From the NCBI GenBank assembly GCA_039814575.1, contig JBCCAY010000010.1, forward strand, positions 1 through 64,000: a stretch of DNA of 64,000 nt, read 5' to 3'. This document shows, one piece after another, positions 26,835 to 35,731 of this stretch (position 1 is its first letter; each line of letters opens with the position of its first letter). Position numbers and translations under genes: made by a program. This DNA comes from MED-G105 sp039814575 (GTDB lineage: Bacteria > Pseudomonadota > Alphaproteobacteria > Caulobacterales > Parvularculaceae). The notes beneath the pieces are model-generated. The model was not told the origin of the DNA and made no database searches. It saw nothing but the letters and a program-made list of their open reading frames with translations.

Positions 26835-28043
26835 ATGAAATCTACAGTTTTCGCAGCTTTCATGCTGGCGTTATCGGCTGTCCCTGCAAATGCCGAAGAC
26901 GCGATGAACGATGATGACAGGCATGGGACAGGCCACGGATCAGACCACGGAACGGGACATCACGAAGAGCACGGTAAAAGTCACGATAAAGCGCATGGGG
27001 ATCATGGCGCTGGGCACGGCGCCCACGGCGCTATGCCGGCGATCCACCACGATCCGATCGGCGTTATGGGCTCTCACCTAACGGAGCCGGGCAAGGTCAT
27101 GGTGTCCTTGCGCTATCAGCGCATGCAAATGGAAGGCAGCCGGATCGGCACCGATCCTGTGTCTCCTGAAACCATTGCAACAACCGTCCCCAATCGGTTC
27201 TTCGGCCAACCCATGCAGCCGCCGACCTTGCGCGTTGTGCCGCTCGATATGTCCATGGATATGATCATGGCCGGCGCCATGGTCGGCGTCACCGATTGGT
27301 TGACGCTGATGGCGATGGGCATGTTCGTTGAAAAATCAATGGACCATGTGACGTTCCAAGGTCCGACAGGAACAACCGAGCTTGGCAATTTCACCACAGG
27401 CGCGTCGGATTTCGGCGATACGACGGTGACGGCGCTGGCGCGGATTTTTGATGTCAAAACCGCGGGCGGCGCGCATCACAAAGCGCTTTTGAATCTCGGC
27501 GCCAGCCTTCCCACGGGCTCGATTGTTGAAACCGACGCGGTGCTGACGCCGCTCAATATGACGCCGACCTTACGCTTGCCCTACCCAATGCAATTGGGCT
27601 CCGGCACGTTCGATCTGCAACCTGGTTTTACCTACACAGGCATGCACGACAGCGTGAAATGGGGCGCGCAATATAAAGCGACGGTCCGCCTTGGTAATAA
27701 TGATCAAGGCTATACCTTCGGCGACGCGCAATATCTGACCGCATGGGGACAATATGCGACAAGCGATCTCATCGCGTTTTCGCTGCGCGGGGCGTTTACC
27801 GCTCAGAACGCCATCGAGGACAGCGATGCGTCGATCGTCGCGCCGGTGCAAACGGCGAACCCGGATTTTCAAGGCGGCGATCGTCTTGATGTCGGCGTCG
27901 GCTTTAATTTGAACCCCCAAAGCGGGGCGCTAAGAGGTCACGGTTTCGGCGTAGAAATGCTGTTTCCGGTTTATCAAGACCTAAATGGCCCGCAACTTGA
28001 GACTGATTGGACGTTGACGATCGGTTGGCATACGGTGCTTTAA
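26835..28043 (+). CDS. His-rich outer-membrane transporter-like protein (metal-associated)
   Basis: This 402-residue protein has a signal peptide (M-K-S-T-V-F-A-A-F-M to A-N-A-E) and a stretch at residues 30-72 with 13 histidines among G, D and K. A beta-rich domain follows. G-V-M-G-S-H-L, L-R-Y-Q-R-M-Q-M-E-G-S-R-I-G-T and M-F-V-E-K-S-M-D-H-V-T-F match a family annotated only as transporter, and found with DUF2946 and copper or other heavy-metal genes. The His tract may bind or sense metal. ATG at 26835 follows AAGGA. Start sites further upstream lack a signal peptide. Confidence 0.7.
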   Translation: MKSTVFAAFMLALSAVPANAEDAMNDDDRHGTGHGSDHGTGHHEEHGKSHDKAHGDHGAGHGAHGAMPAIHHDPIGVMGSHLTEPGKVMVSLRYQRMQMEGSRIGTDPVSPETIATTVPNRFFGQPMQPPTLRVVPLDMSMDMIMAGAMVGVTDWLTLMAMGMFVEKSMDHVTFQGPTGTTELGNFTTGASDFGDTTVTALARIFDVKTAGGAHHKALLNLGASLPTGSIVETDAVLTPLNMTPTLRLPYPMQLGSGTFDLQPGFTYTGMHDSVKWGAQYKATVRLGNNDQGYTFGDAQYLTAWGQYATSDLIAFSLRGAFTAQNAIEDSDASIVAPVQTANPDFQGGDRLDVGVGFNLNPQSGALRGHGFGVEMLFPVYQDLNGPQLETDWTLTIGWHTVL

Positions 28044-28052
28044 AATGAAAAT

Positions 28053-28079
28053 CGCGCCGCTCTCCAAAGGAGCGGCGCG
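28053..28079. terminator. Bidirectional terminator hairpin
   Basis: Perfect 10-bp arms CGCGCCGCTC/GAGCGGCGCG enclose seven bases. The hairpin lies between two convergent genes. Minus-strand reading is followed by a T-rich run (complement of AAAATGAAAAT), and plus-strand reading by a shorter CTTTC. Confidence 0.8.
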
Positions 28080-28112
28080 CTTTCAACTCGTAATTTCCGC
28101 AAAAGCGTGGGA

Positions 28113-28802
28113 CTACATCGCAAGGTTCAATCCTAGCTCAACGGAATGTCGACCGGGTTCTCCCGCATCAGTGTAATCAAGAAAACGATATCCTAGTTCG
28201 ACGCCAAAATTGTCGCGCAGTCGAGCTTGAAGCCCTGCGCGTCCAGAATACACCATCGAAAATTCGCTGCCGCTTGAGCTCGCCGAAACGTCGGTGGTCA
28301 AATCGGTGACCGTCGCCCTCGCCGTCAATAAGCCAGGCCCTACGCCCATCGATGCGTATGGCGAGACTGGAGACGCGATAAACCCGTCCCAGCGGACACC
28401 GACGAGTCCCGCTAAAAACCATTGCGATACGGTGGTTTCAATCAACGGATTGGTTAGCGCGGGGCCAAGTTCTAGTGTGTCGCTAAACCGCCCGACCAAG
28501 AGTTCGCTCTCGATCCGAAACATCGAGTTGCCGCTGCGCGCAAGTTTCCAGTCATAGCCGATCGAACCGTAAGGCGCGTCATATCCGCCTTCAGAGACCG
28601 TAGAGCCGATAATGTAGCCGCCTCGAACGAACGCCTGATTACCGTAGCGATGGTAAATAGACGCCTGTTTGAAGCCGACCGATCGAGGCGCAACGCGTCT
28701 CTCTGCGCTATCCGCAGCTTGGTCCGCAGCGTGAGCGTTTGTAACGCCGATCAAACAAGAAAGAGTTGCGACGATGGCGCACGCATAACGAGACAAATGC
28801 AT
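28113..28802 (-). CDS. Outer-membrane beta-barrel protein
   Basis: This 229-residue protein has a signal peptide (cleavage after A-H-A) and a barrel of alternating hydrophobic strands. F-V-R-G-G-Y-I-I-G and G-V-R-W-D-G-F lie within it, and G-V-E-L-G-Y-R-F-L-D near the end, closing with L-N-L-A-M. The last residue is M, not the usual F. It resembles the barrel at 17935-18840 in strand order but lacks that protein's long linker. OmpW/OmpA-like porin or adhesin folds are possible. GGGGAG lies ahead of the ATG. Confidence 0.65.
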   Translation of the reverse strand: MHLSRYACAIVATLSCLIGVTNAHAADQAADSAERRVAPRSVGFKQASIYHRYGNQAFVRGGYIIGSTVSEGGYDAPYGSIGYDWKLARSGNSMFRIESELLVGRFSDTLELGPALTNPLIETTVSQWFLAGLVGVRWDGFIASPVSPYASMGVGPGLLTARATVTDLTTDVSASSSGSEFSMVYSGRAGLQARLRDNFGVELGYRFLDYTDAGEPGRHSVELGLNLAM

Positions 28803-28908
28803 CAGATGCTCCCCATATTAGACATGTCGTTTGTCGGGGAACAGTCTGAACATTTACTTAATACGGCTAGGCGCTTTCTCCGTAGCCAAATGAAAAATCA
28901 TGACTTCG

Positions 28909-30219
28909 CTATTGCTCGAAGCCGGCGCGCGCTGCTGCGTCGAATAAATCGAGACCTTCGCCGAGCAATGCATCGCTGATCGTCAGCGGCACCAGGCAGC
29001 GCAGACATTGCGCTTGCGAGCCCGCCGTCAAAATAATGAGGCCAAGATCGCGCGCCTCGGTCATGATTTTCGCCGCCATGGCGCTGTCCGGTTGGCGCGG
29101 ATCGCCGTTCTTGACGAACTCAACGGCGATCATGCCGCCGACCTGGCGAACGTCGCCGATCACCTCACCGCCGGGCTCAGATTGCAGAGCGCGCCAACGG
29201 GCGGCCACGGTCTCGCCAATTATGTCGGCGCGTGCGAGGAGGTTTTCCTCCTCCATGATGTCCAAAACGGCGAGCGCCGCGGCGCATGCGACGGGATTGC
29301 CGCCATAGGTGGAGCCCATGCCGCCGGGCGCGATCTGGTCCAGCAGTTCCGCTTTGCCGGTGAGAGCCGATAGCGGTAGTCCGGCGGCGAGGGATTTCGC
29401 GATGCAGACCATATCTGGTTCGACACCGGAATGTTCGAAAGCGAACATCTTGCCGGTCCGTCCCATGCCCGATTGGATTTCGTCCGCGATAAGCAAAATG
29501 CCGTGCTCGTCGCAAAGCGCGCGTAAGCCTTTCAAGAACGCCGGCGGCGCGGCGTTGAAACCGCCCTCGCCTTGTACGGGTTCGATGATCATCGCCGCGA
29601 CTTCCGACGCCGGGATCGCGGTTTTGAAGATATGCTGCAGGCAAGCAAGGCACCCTTCAACGGAGATCCCATGATAAGCGTCTGGATAGGGCGCGTGAAA
29701 CACCGCCGGCACGAGCGGGCCGAAGCCAATTTTGTAGGGCGCTGACTTTCCCGTCAGCGTCGTCGCCAACAGCGTGCGGCCATGGAAGCCGCCTTCGAAG
29801 GCGATAACGCCCGGGCGACCGGTGATGCGCCGCGCGAATTTAATCGCGTTTTCCACGGCCTCGGCGCCGGAATTGAAGAGCGCTGTTTTCTTGGCGGACG
29901 GCCCAGGCGCTAGTCCGTTCAAGCGCTCAGCGACATCCACATAGACTTCGTACTGGGCGACGCCGAAGGCGGTATGGAGAAACGCGTCGGCCTGTCTTTT
30001 GATCGCCTCGACGACTTTCGGATGCCGGTGGCCGACATTCAGTACGCCAATGCCGCCGATGAAGTCGATATAGCGCTTGCCGTCCACATCCCAGAGTTCA
30101 GCGCCCTCAGCGCGAGCCGCATAGACGCCCGACTTCGACGGCAGACCGGCAGGCATCGCCTCGTCGCGACGGGCGATGAGGGCGGCGTTCGAAACAAACG
30201 CATTAGAAGCGGCGGACAT
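28909..30219 (-). CDS. gabT: 4-aminobutyrate aminotransferase (class III)
   Basis: This 436-residue PLP enzyme has G-A-E-A-V-E-N-A-I-K near residue 118, F-H-G-R-T near 145 and E-P-V-Q-G-E-G-G near 213. D246 lies in I-A-D-E-I-Q-S-G-M-G-R-T-G, and K275 in I-A-K-S-L-A-A-G-L-P-L-S is the PLP lysine. This fits GabT, which moves the amino group of GABA to 2-oxoglutarate and yields succinate semialdehyde, the substrate of GabD at the window start. A 5-aminovalerate or related substrate is also possible. AAGGA precedes the ATG. Confidence 0.9.
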   Translation of the reverse strand: MSAASNAFVSNAALIARRDEAMPAGLPSKSGVYAARAEGAELWDVDGKRYIDFIGGIGVLNVGHRHPKVVEAIKRQADAFLHTAFGVAQYEVYVDVAERLNGLAPGPSAKKTALFNSGAEAVENAIKFARRITGRPGVIAFEGGFHGRTLLATTLTGKSAPYKIGFGPLVPAVFHAPYPDAYHGISVEGCLACLQHIFKTAIPASEVAAMIIEPVQGEGGFNAAPPAFLKGLRALCDEHGILLIADEIQSGMGRTGKMFAFEHSGVEPDMVCIAKSLAAGLPLSALTGKAELLDQIAPGGMGSTYGGNPVACAAALAVLDIMEEENLLARADIIGETVAARWRALQSEPGGEVIGDVRQVGGMIAVEFVKNGDPRQPDSAMAAKIMTEARDLGLIILTAGSQAQCLRCLVPLTISDALLGEGLDLFDAAARAGFEQ

Positions 30220-30490
30220 GGGATCTGTTTCCTTTTCGATTCTGAGTTGATGGATGGTGTAATGTAAAAGGCGAACGCATTTGATCGGAATTTTAGGATA
30301 GTTTGATAGGCGGATTTAACACGCTGTCGCCTTTGCGCAACAGGCGCGTAATGCCGCGCCTTAAATATCATCATTTCTATTTGTTTGGCGCATTGAGTGC
30401 GTTAAACCCCCCGCGCGAAACCTGGTGAGTGCGTGTTGTGGCGTAGTCGATGAAAACGAACAACCGCTATTCTAATTGGGGAATCTAAAG

Positions 30491-30739
30491 ATGCACCCTG
30501 CCCGTCCGGGCGCTGCGAAACGCAGCGTGAAATCCGCCCATTCGCAATCGGCGGCGATGGTCCGAAATCGGATTATGCGCTTCATGCGCCAAATGCACAG
30601 TGAAAGCGATGACAGCGCGCTTATTGAAGCGGCGATCAATCGCGCCTGGCTCGATGGCGATGGCGCACCGACGCCGGCGGGCGAACGGCTTGTGCGCGCA
30701 TTTAATGATCTCGATCGGTTTTCAGCCTACTCGTCCTAA
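30491..30739 (+). CDS. Hypothetical small protein
   Basis: This 82-residue protein is divergent from gabT and has a basic N-terminus, then a helical segment M-R-F-M-R-Q-M-H and an acidic stretch. It ends with W-L-D-G-D-G-A-P-T-P-A-G-E-R-L-V-R-A. No known domain was recognised. The W-L-D-x-x-G-x-P-T-x-x-G-x-x-L pattern looks like a small winged-helix-type turn, but this is weak. The ATG at 30491 follows GGGGA, and a TTG five codons upstream is also open. It runs convergently toward the next gene. Confidence 0.5.
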   Translation: MHPARPGAAKRSVKSAHSQSAAMVRNRIMRFMRQMHSESDDSALIEAAINRAWLDGDGAPTPAGERLVRAFNDLDRFSAYSS

Positions 30740-30763
30740 CGGCTTATGCCGCTGGACTATGGC

Positions 30764-31363
30764 TTAAGCGACCGCCGTTGGCGCTGCCCCGGCGGTTACA
30801 GTCATTCTTGTCACGCTAACGGGACCATGGCGCATGAGCGCGCCGTATACGCTGCCGACGAAGCCGGCGATCGGCGGCGCGGATGGGCCGTTAAACCCAA
30901 ATTTGCTGGATACTTTTTCTTTTGACAGTGCGCGTAAAGCGGCGACGCCGACATCGATGGTCGTGTTCACGTCCTCGGTTGACGCATTGGCTGGCGATTG
31001 CACCGTGTTGGCGGAGGCGACGATATGGACGGCGTCCGGTGCGTTTTCGTTCTCAAGGATGGCGAGGGCCTCTGAAACGCTCTCTAAGAAGTCCACGTAG
31101 TAGATATCAGCGTGAGCGCCGATGTGGTTGAGCGCCGGTTCCGGGTCTTCCAGTTCGGCGTCGGCGAATACCACTTCGCGCAAGGGCGAGCGATAGGGGT
31201 TGGAAACAGGCAAATCGCGCGCGGGATCGTTCTGCCCATTGACCATTTGGAAGGCGGCGAGACCGGCCGCTGTTCGTTCAGCGATATCGACCGCGCCGGC
31301 GGCTCCGGAGCTAAGCGCTCGAACATCGCTTTTCGGCATTGGTCGCAGCGTAATGATCTGCAT
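30764..31363 (-). CDS. Hypothetical protein, unrecognised family
   Basis: This 199-residue protein begins L-R-P-M-P-K-S-D and has an N-terminal half with many A and E. The C-terminal half holds D-I-Y-Y-V-D-F-L-E-S-V-S, H-I-V-A-S-A-N-T-V and F-G-F-N-G-P-S-A-P-P-I-A-G-F-V-G-S-V-Y-G. The alternation suggests an alpha/beta fold with alternating strands and helices, but no catalytic motif or Rossmann glycine pattern is clear. No signal peptide or membrane segment is seen. GGGAG lies before the ATG. It ends 25 bp from the convergent small gene. Confidence 0.55.
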   Translation of the reverse strand: MQIITLRPMPKSDVRALSSGAAGAVDIAERTAAGLAAFQMVNGQNDPARDLPVSNPYRSPLREVVFADAELEDPEPALNHIGAHADIYYVDFLESVSEALAILENENAPDAVHIVASANTVQSPANASTEDVNTTIDVGVAALRALSKEKVSSKFGFNGPSAPPIAGFVGSVYGALMRHGPVSVTRMTVTAGAAPTAVA

Positions 31364-31514
31364 CTCAGCATCTCCCTACCGCAAGACAATTCGCGTCGAG
31401 TCGGTGACTATTTTATAAAATCGACCCTGCTTTTTCCTGAATCCCAATGTTCCTTGAATTCCAGCGTTTCCTGCAACAAAGACGGCGCTCCCGCTCGGCG
31501 GGATGCGATGCGGC

Positions 31515-32084
31515 CTAAAGAATCTTCTCCGCATCAATGTCGGCGAAAACATCTTCGCGGACGCCCTTCACAAGCTCGAAAAAGGTAGCTTCCGACCATT
31601 CTTGAAGGGTTTCACCCGTGGCGGCGCTGACGGCGAAATACCGACGCGCCCGCGGGCCTTGTTCGGGTTCGACGCGCAAGAGCGCGTCCGCTGAGACGAT
31701 GCGTCGGATGGCGATTTCGATGGCCCGAGGCGTTTCCTCGCGCCCGGCGACGCTGTGCGAAAAACCGGTGAGCGGCTCATTTTCAAGCGGTTCAATAGCC
31801 TTAGGCGTTGGCTCAGCAACTGTGCTTCTTGCGTTATCGTCCGAAGGCGCTGGTTCTTCTGTTTTTTGATTCTGCAGATCGTCCGCCAACACGCGGAACA
31901 GAGCTTTTGCGCCGATCGAAGACGGATCAACGCGATCCGCGTCGCCAAGCGCGAGTTCGTCGGCGTCAGCAGCCTGATCAGCGACATCACGCTCCACAAT
32001 ATCGCGCTCGATGACATCGCTGCGTTTCAGCCGTAAAGGCGGTTCAACCTGATCAGATCGTTTAAGGCGCAATGGTTCTGACAT
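31515..32084 (-). CDS. Hypothetical protein with duplicated P-L-R-L-K-R-S-D motif
   Basis: This 189-residue protein opens with the eight-residue motif P-L-R-L-K-R-S-D twice (residues 4-11 and 16-23). An acidic, Ala-rich, probably disordered region follows. A C-terminal part from about 115 reads E-I-A-I-R-R-I-V-S-A-D-A-L-L-R-V-E and R-Y-F-A-V-S-A-A-T-G-E-T-L-Q-E-W-S. The end looks folded, the middle does not. No known domain was recognised. It is divergent from the MoxR gene (178 bp) and has no clear ribosome site. Confidence 0.55.
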   Translation of the reverse strand: MSEPLRLKRSDQVEPPLRLKRSDVIERDIVERDVADQAADADELALGDADRVDPSSIGAKALFRVLADDLQNQKTEEPAPSDDNARSTVAEPTPKAIEPLENEPLTGFSHSVAGREETPRAIEIAIRRIVSADALLRVEPEQGPRARRYFAVSAATGETLQEWSEATFFELVKGVREDVFADIDAEKIL

Positions 32085-32261
32085 GGACCGAAACGCTAAA
32101 GCGCTTCCCTAAAAAGTTCAGCGCTGCAACGGATCTAATCCTCAGCATCATCCTAACGATTTATCTAGGTTAACGGACAATGAAGACCGTAATGAACACG
32201 GCGATGACGACGGGCCGCTGCTAAGCCGCATTGTGAGGGCGCAGGCGCGTTCTTATAGTCG

Positions 32262-33140
32262 ATGGTCGATGCGGCAATCGAAGGAACACTCCCTGTGAAA
32301 TTCAAGGGCGGCGAGAATTATGTGGCGACGGACGACCTCAAAGTTGCGGTGAACGCAGCGTTGACGTTGGAGCGGCCGCTCCTGATCAAGGGGGAACCGG
32401 GAACAGGTAAAACTGTTCTGGCGCAGGAGATCGCGGACGCCCTCGATGCGCCGCTTCTGGAATGGCATGTGAAGTCGACGACCAAGGCCCAGCAAGGTCT
32501 TTATGAATATGACGCCGTCGCACGATTGCGCGACTCTCAGCTGGGTGAAGAAAAGGCGCGTGACGTTAAAAACTACATCAAGCGCGGCAAGCTGTGGGAG
32601 GCTTTCTCCGCAGCCGAACGACCGGTTCTTCTAATCGACGAGATCGACAAGGCGGACATCGAGTTTCCAAACGATCTCTTGCAAGAACTCGATCGCATGG
32701 AGTTCTTTGTTTACGAAACCAACGAGACCGTCAAAGCCGCCGTGCGGCCGGTCGTGATCATTACGTCGAACAATGAAAAAGAGCTGCCGGACGCGTTTTT
32801 GCGGCGGTGCTTTTTTCACTACATCAAGTTTCCCGACGCGGACACGATGAGCGCGATTGTCGACGTGCATTTTCCCGGCATCAAGAAACGGCTTGTCGCC
32901 GACGCCTTGAAGATTTTCTATGAGATCCGAGAAGTGCCTGGCCTCAAGAAGAAACCATCGACGTCGGAACTGTTGGATTGGCTGAAACTCCTCTTGGCGG
33001 AAGAACTCCCCGAAGCCGTGTTGCAGGAGCGTGACCCCCGTAAGGCCATTCCGCCACTGCACGGCGCCCTCTTAAAGAACGAGCAAGACGTGCATTTATT
33101 CGAGCGCCTCGCCTTTTTGGCGCGCCGCGACGGTTCTTAA
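32262..33140 (+). CDS. MoxR family AAA+ ATPase
   Basis: This 292-residue ATPase has Walker A G-E-P-G-T-G-K-T near residue 44, Walker B L-L-I-D-E-I-D-K near 124, sensor-1 I-I-T-S-N-N-E-K near 166, and an arginine finger region F-L-R-R-C. The C-terminal lid follows. MoxR ATPases work with VWA-domain partners as metal-chelation or maturation chaperones. The CoxE-like VWA gene at 34506 is 1.4 kb downstream, with a Clp-fold proteinase between them. No clear ribosome site lies before the ATG. Confidence 0.92.
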   Translation: MVDAAIEGTLPVKFKGGENYVATDDLKVAVNAALTLERPLLIKGEPGTGKTVLAQEIADALDAPLLEWHVKSTTKAQQGLYEYDAVARLRDSQLGEEKARDVKNYIKRGKLWEAFSAAERPVLLIDEIDKADIEFPNDLLQELDRMEFFVYETNETVKAAVRPVVIITSNNEKELPDAFLRRCFFHYIKFPDADTMSAIVDVHFPGIKKRLVADALKIFYEIREVPGLKKKPSTSELLDWLKLLLAEELPEAVLQERDPRKAIPPLHGALLKNEQDVHLFERLAFLARRDGS

Positions 33141-33338
33141 TCGTCAAAACCACCCTGACCCGCTTTTCATCTGCGTTCTCGTGGGCGCTTTAACGCTTGC
33201 GCGGCGCGCTTTGTCGTGCGCGTGGTTGACAGAGACGCGCCCGCCCGGCGACCATGGTCTTTGTGGGGCGTCGCGGGGGCGACAAATTGCGCGCAGCGGC
33301 GAGTTTATTGGGGCGCTTAGGCCTTCTTGAGGGGTAGT

Positions 33339-34352
33339 ATGGAAGACCTTTTCGGCGCGTTGCCGTTTCTTTTTCTATTATTTGCTTTTGTCGTTTTGCC
33401 GGCGATCGCGCGTCGCCGGCGCAGCGAAGAGCTAGAGCGCGCTTTTTCTAAAATTCAGAGGAAGCGCAAAAGCCGCATCGTGGCGATTGTGCACCGCCAA
33501 GACCCTATGGGGCTCCTCGGCATCCCAATCCTTCGCTACATTGACTTAAACGACGCAGAAGACGTGCTGGAGGCGATCCGCACGACGCCGCCGAACCAAG
33601 CGCTTGAGCTGATTCTGCACACGCCGGGCGGCCTCGTTTTGCCGGCCTTGCAGATCGCCCGCGCGGTGAAAGCTCACCCTGGCCCGACGAAGGTTTACGT
33701 CCCCCATTACGCCATGTCAGGCGGCACGCTGATCGCCCTCGCCGCGGACGAAATTGTTCTAAATAAACACGCCGTTCTTGGGCCCATCGATCCGCAGATC
33801 GGCGGCTTGCCGGCGGCGTCCCTGGTGCGCGTCACCCAGACGAAGTCCGCTGACGCGATCAATGACCAGACGCTCGTCCTTGCCGACATAGGTCGTATGG
33901 CGATCGATCAGTTAGAGCGCGCCGCCCGTGAGTTGTTGTCCGGCACGGTGTCGGAAAACGCCGCCATAGCGGCGGCCGAACAGCTCTCCAGCGGCCGCTG
34001 GACCCATGATTATCCGATTGAAGCCGATGAAGCGCGCGAGATCGGCCTTAATGCCAACCTCGACATGCCGAAGGACATTATGGCGTTGATGACCCTGTTC
34101 CCGGATCGTATGGCGCGTCGCAATGTGACGTTCCTTGACCGCGTACGCAGCCAGTGGCCGTTCAACCGTCGTGAGTCCGCCACGCCGGCCGCGATCGAGC
34201 CGGCGCTTACCGAACGGGTGCCGTTCACCGGCTTTGAGCCAGGCCCGGGCGCGCGCAGTTTCAGTTATGGCCCGTGGGATCCGAAAGATCTGCGCGGGCA
34301 ATTGCCGCCTGGTCCTGCAGCGACTGACGTGCGCCGTCGGCGTGAACGCTAG
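33339..34352 (+). CDS. SDH-family Clp-fold serine proteinase, membrane-anchored
   Basis: This 337-residue protein has one N-terminal membrane segment (about residues 5-25) and a basic stretch. A ClpP/crotonase-like domain follows with L-I-L-H-T-P-G-G near residue 88, the candidate nucleophile serine in H-Y-A-M-S-G-G-T-L-I-A-L-A-A-D near 128, and L-G-P-I-D-P-Q-I-G near 150. The S-G-G and D-P-Q-I-G order is that of the serine dehydrogenase proteinase family, integral or tethered proteases of unknown target. It lies inside a MoxR/VWA pair. GAGGGG precedes the ATG, and a TTG four codons upstream is also in frame. Confidence 0.85.
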   Translation: MEDLFGALPFLFLLFAFVVLPAIARRRRSEELERAFSKIQRKRKSRIVAIVHRQDPMGLLGIPILRYIDLNDAEDVLEAIRTTPPNQALELILHTPGGLVLPALQIARAVKAHPGPTKVYVPHYAMSGGTLIALAADEIVLNKHAVLGPIDPQIGGLPAASLVRVTQTKSADAINDQTLVLADIGRMAIDQLERAARELLSGTVSENAAIAAAEQLSSGRWTHDYPIEADEAREIGLNANLDMPKDIMALMTLFPDRMARRNVTFLDRVRSQWPFNRRESATPAAIEPALTERVPFTGFEPGPGARSFSYGPWDPKDLRGQLPPGPAATDVRRRRER

Positions 34353-34505
34353 GACGTTTACTCAGACCCGGTAAAGGCCGGTAAACCCTGCCCCTGAGGC
34401 GCTTATTCTCTGAGGCGCGCTTTTTCCTATGTGCCTATATGCTTATGTGCCCAAGTGTCATGGGCGCTCGCATAGCGTCACGCCGCCGTCTATCCTGGCT
34501 GCGTT

Positions 34506-35681
34506 ATGCTCACTCAGTTTTTTCATGACTTAAAAGCCGCCGGCGTGCCGGTCTCTTTACGTGAATATTTGACGCTTATGGAAGCGATGGAGGCTGATCT
34601 CGCCGATCGCCGCGTCGAGAACTTCTATTATCTATCGCGTGCTGCGCTGGTGAAGGACGAACGTCATCTCGATAAATTCGATCGCGTTTTCGCCCACGCG
34701 TTTCGCGGCGTTGAAAACCTGGAGGACGGCCCGGAAGCCGAGATTCCTGAGGACTGGCTAAAGCTCCTGACACAGAAATATCTGACCGAGGAAGAAAAAG
34801 CCGAGATCGAGTCGCTCGGCGGCTGGGATAAGCTGATGGAGACGTTGAAAGATCGCCTTGAAGAACAAAAAAAGCGTCACGAAGGCGGATCGAAATGGAT
34901 CGGCACCGGCGGCACCTCGCCCTTCGGCTCGGGCGGCTATAACCCCGAAGGCGTGCGCATCGGCAATGATGGCGAACGCCAAGGGCGGGCCGTCAAAGTC
35001 TGGGAGAAACGCGATTACAAGAACCTCGACGATGACATTGAACTCGGCACACGGAATATAAAAGTCGCCTTACGAAAACTAAGACGCTTTGCGCGCGACG
35101 GCGCCGCCGACGAGTTTGATCTAGACGGCACAATCGACGCCACGGCGCGTTCCGGCTATCTCGACGTAAAAATGCGCCCCGAACGGCGTAATGCGGTGAA
35201 AGTTCTCATCTTCTTCGATGCCGGTGGATCAATGGACCCTTATGTGAAGATCTGTGAGGAGCTTTTTTCAGCGGCGCGCGCGGAGTTTAAGCACCTGGAG
35301 TACTTCTACTTCCACAATTGCCTTTACGATTATGTGTGGAAAGACAATCGCCGCCGTTGGACCGATAAAACGCCCACGTATGAAGTGCTCCATAGTTTTC
35401 CATCCGACTACAAAGTGATTTTTGTCGGCGACGCCTCAATGAGCCCTTATGAAATTACAGTGCCTGGCGGCTCCGTCGAATACTTTAATGAAGAACCAGG
35501 CGCGCTTTGGATGAAGCGATTGCTCGACATTTATCAAAGCGCTGTGTGGCTTAATCCGGTTCGCGAAGATTATTGGCGGCATTCGCCGTCCATTCAGATG
35601 CTTCGAGATATAATGGGCGCGCGAATGTTTCCGCTGACATTAAGTGGTTTAGATTCCGCAACGGCTGAACTCCGGCGGTAG
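34506..35681 (+). CDS. VWA domain protein, CoxE-like
   Basis: This 391-residue protein has an N-terminal helical region (about 1-170, with a charged K-K-R-H-E-G-G loop). The C-terminal von Willebrand A domain has its MIDAS motif D-A-G-G-S-M near residue 239, and a V-I-F-V-G-D-A-S-M segment near 310. It fits the CoxE-like group that works with MoxR ATPases in metal-centre assembly. No Mo-hydroxylase or similar client gene is nearby, so the client is unknown. Confidence 0.88.
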   Translation: MLTQFFHDLKAAGVPVSLREYLTLMEAMEADLADRRVENFYYLSRAALVKDERHLDKFDRVFAHAFRGVENLEDGPEAEIPEDWLKLLTQKYLTEEEKAEIESLGGWDKLMETLKDRLEEQKKRHEGGSKWIGTGGTSPFGSGGYNPEGVRIGNDGERQGRAVKVWEKRDYKNLDDDIELGTRNIKVALRKLRRFARDGAADEFDLDGTIDATARSGYLDVKMRPERRNAVKVLIFFDAGGSMDPYVKICEELFSAARAEFKHLEYFYFHNCLYDYVWKDNRRRWTDKTPTYEVLHSFPSDYKVIFVGDASMSPYEITVPGGSVEYFNEEPGALWMKRLLDIYQSAVWLNPVREDYWRHSPSIQMLRDIMGARMFPLTLSGLDSATAELRR

Positions 35682-35731
35682 ATGCAATACGAGCTTTGTC
35701 GCGAAAGAAGCCGCATTCTGTGGAATGAAGG

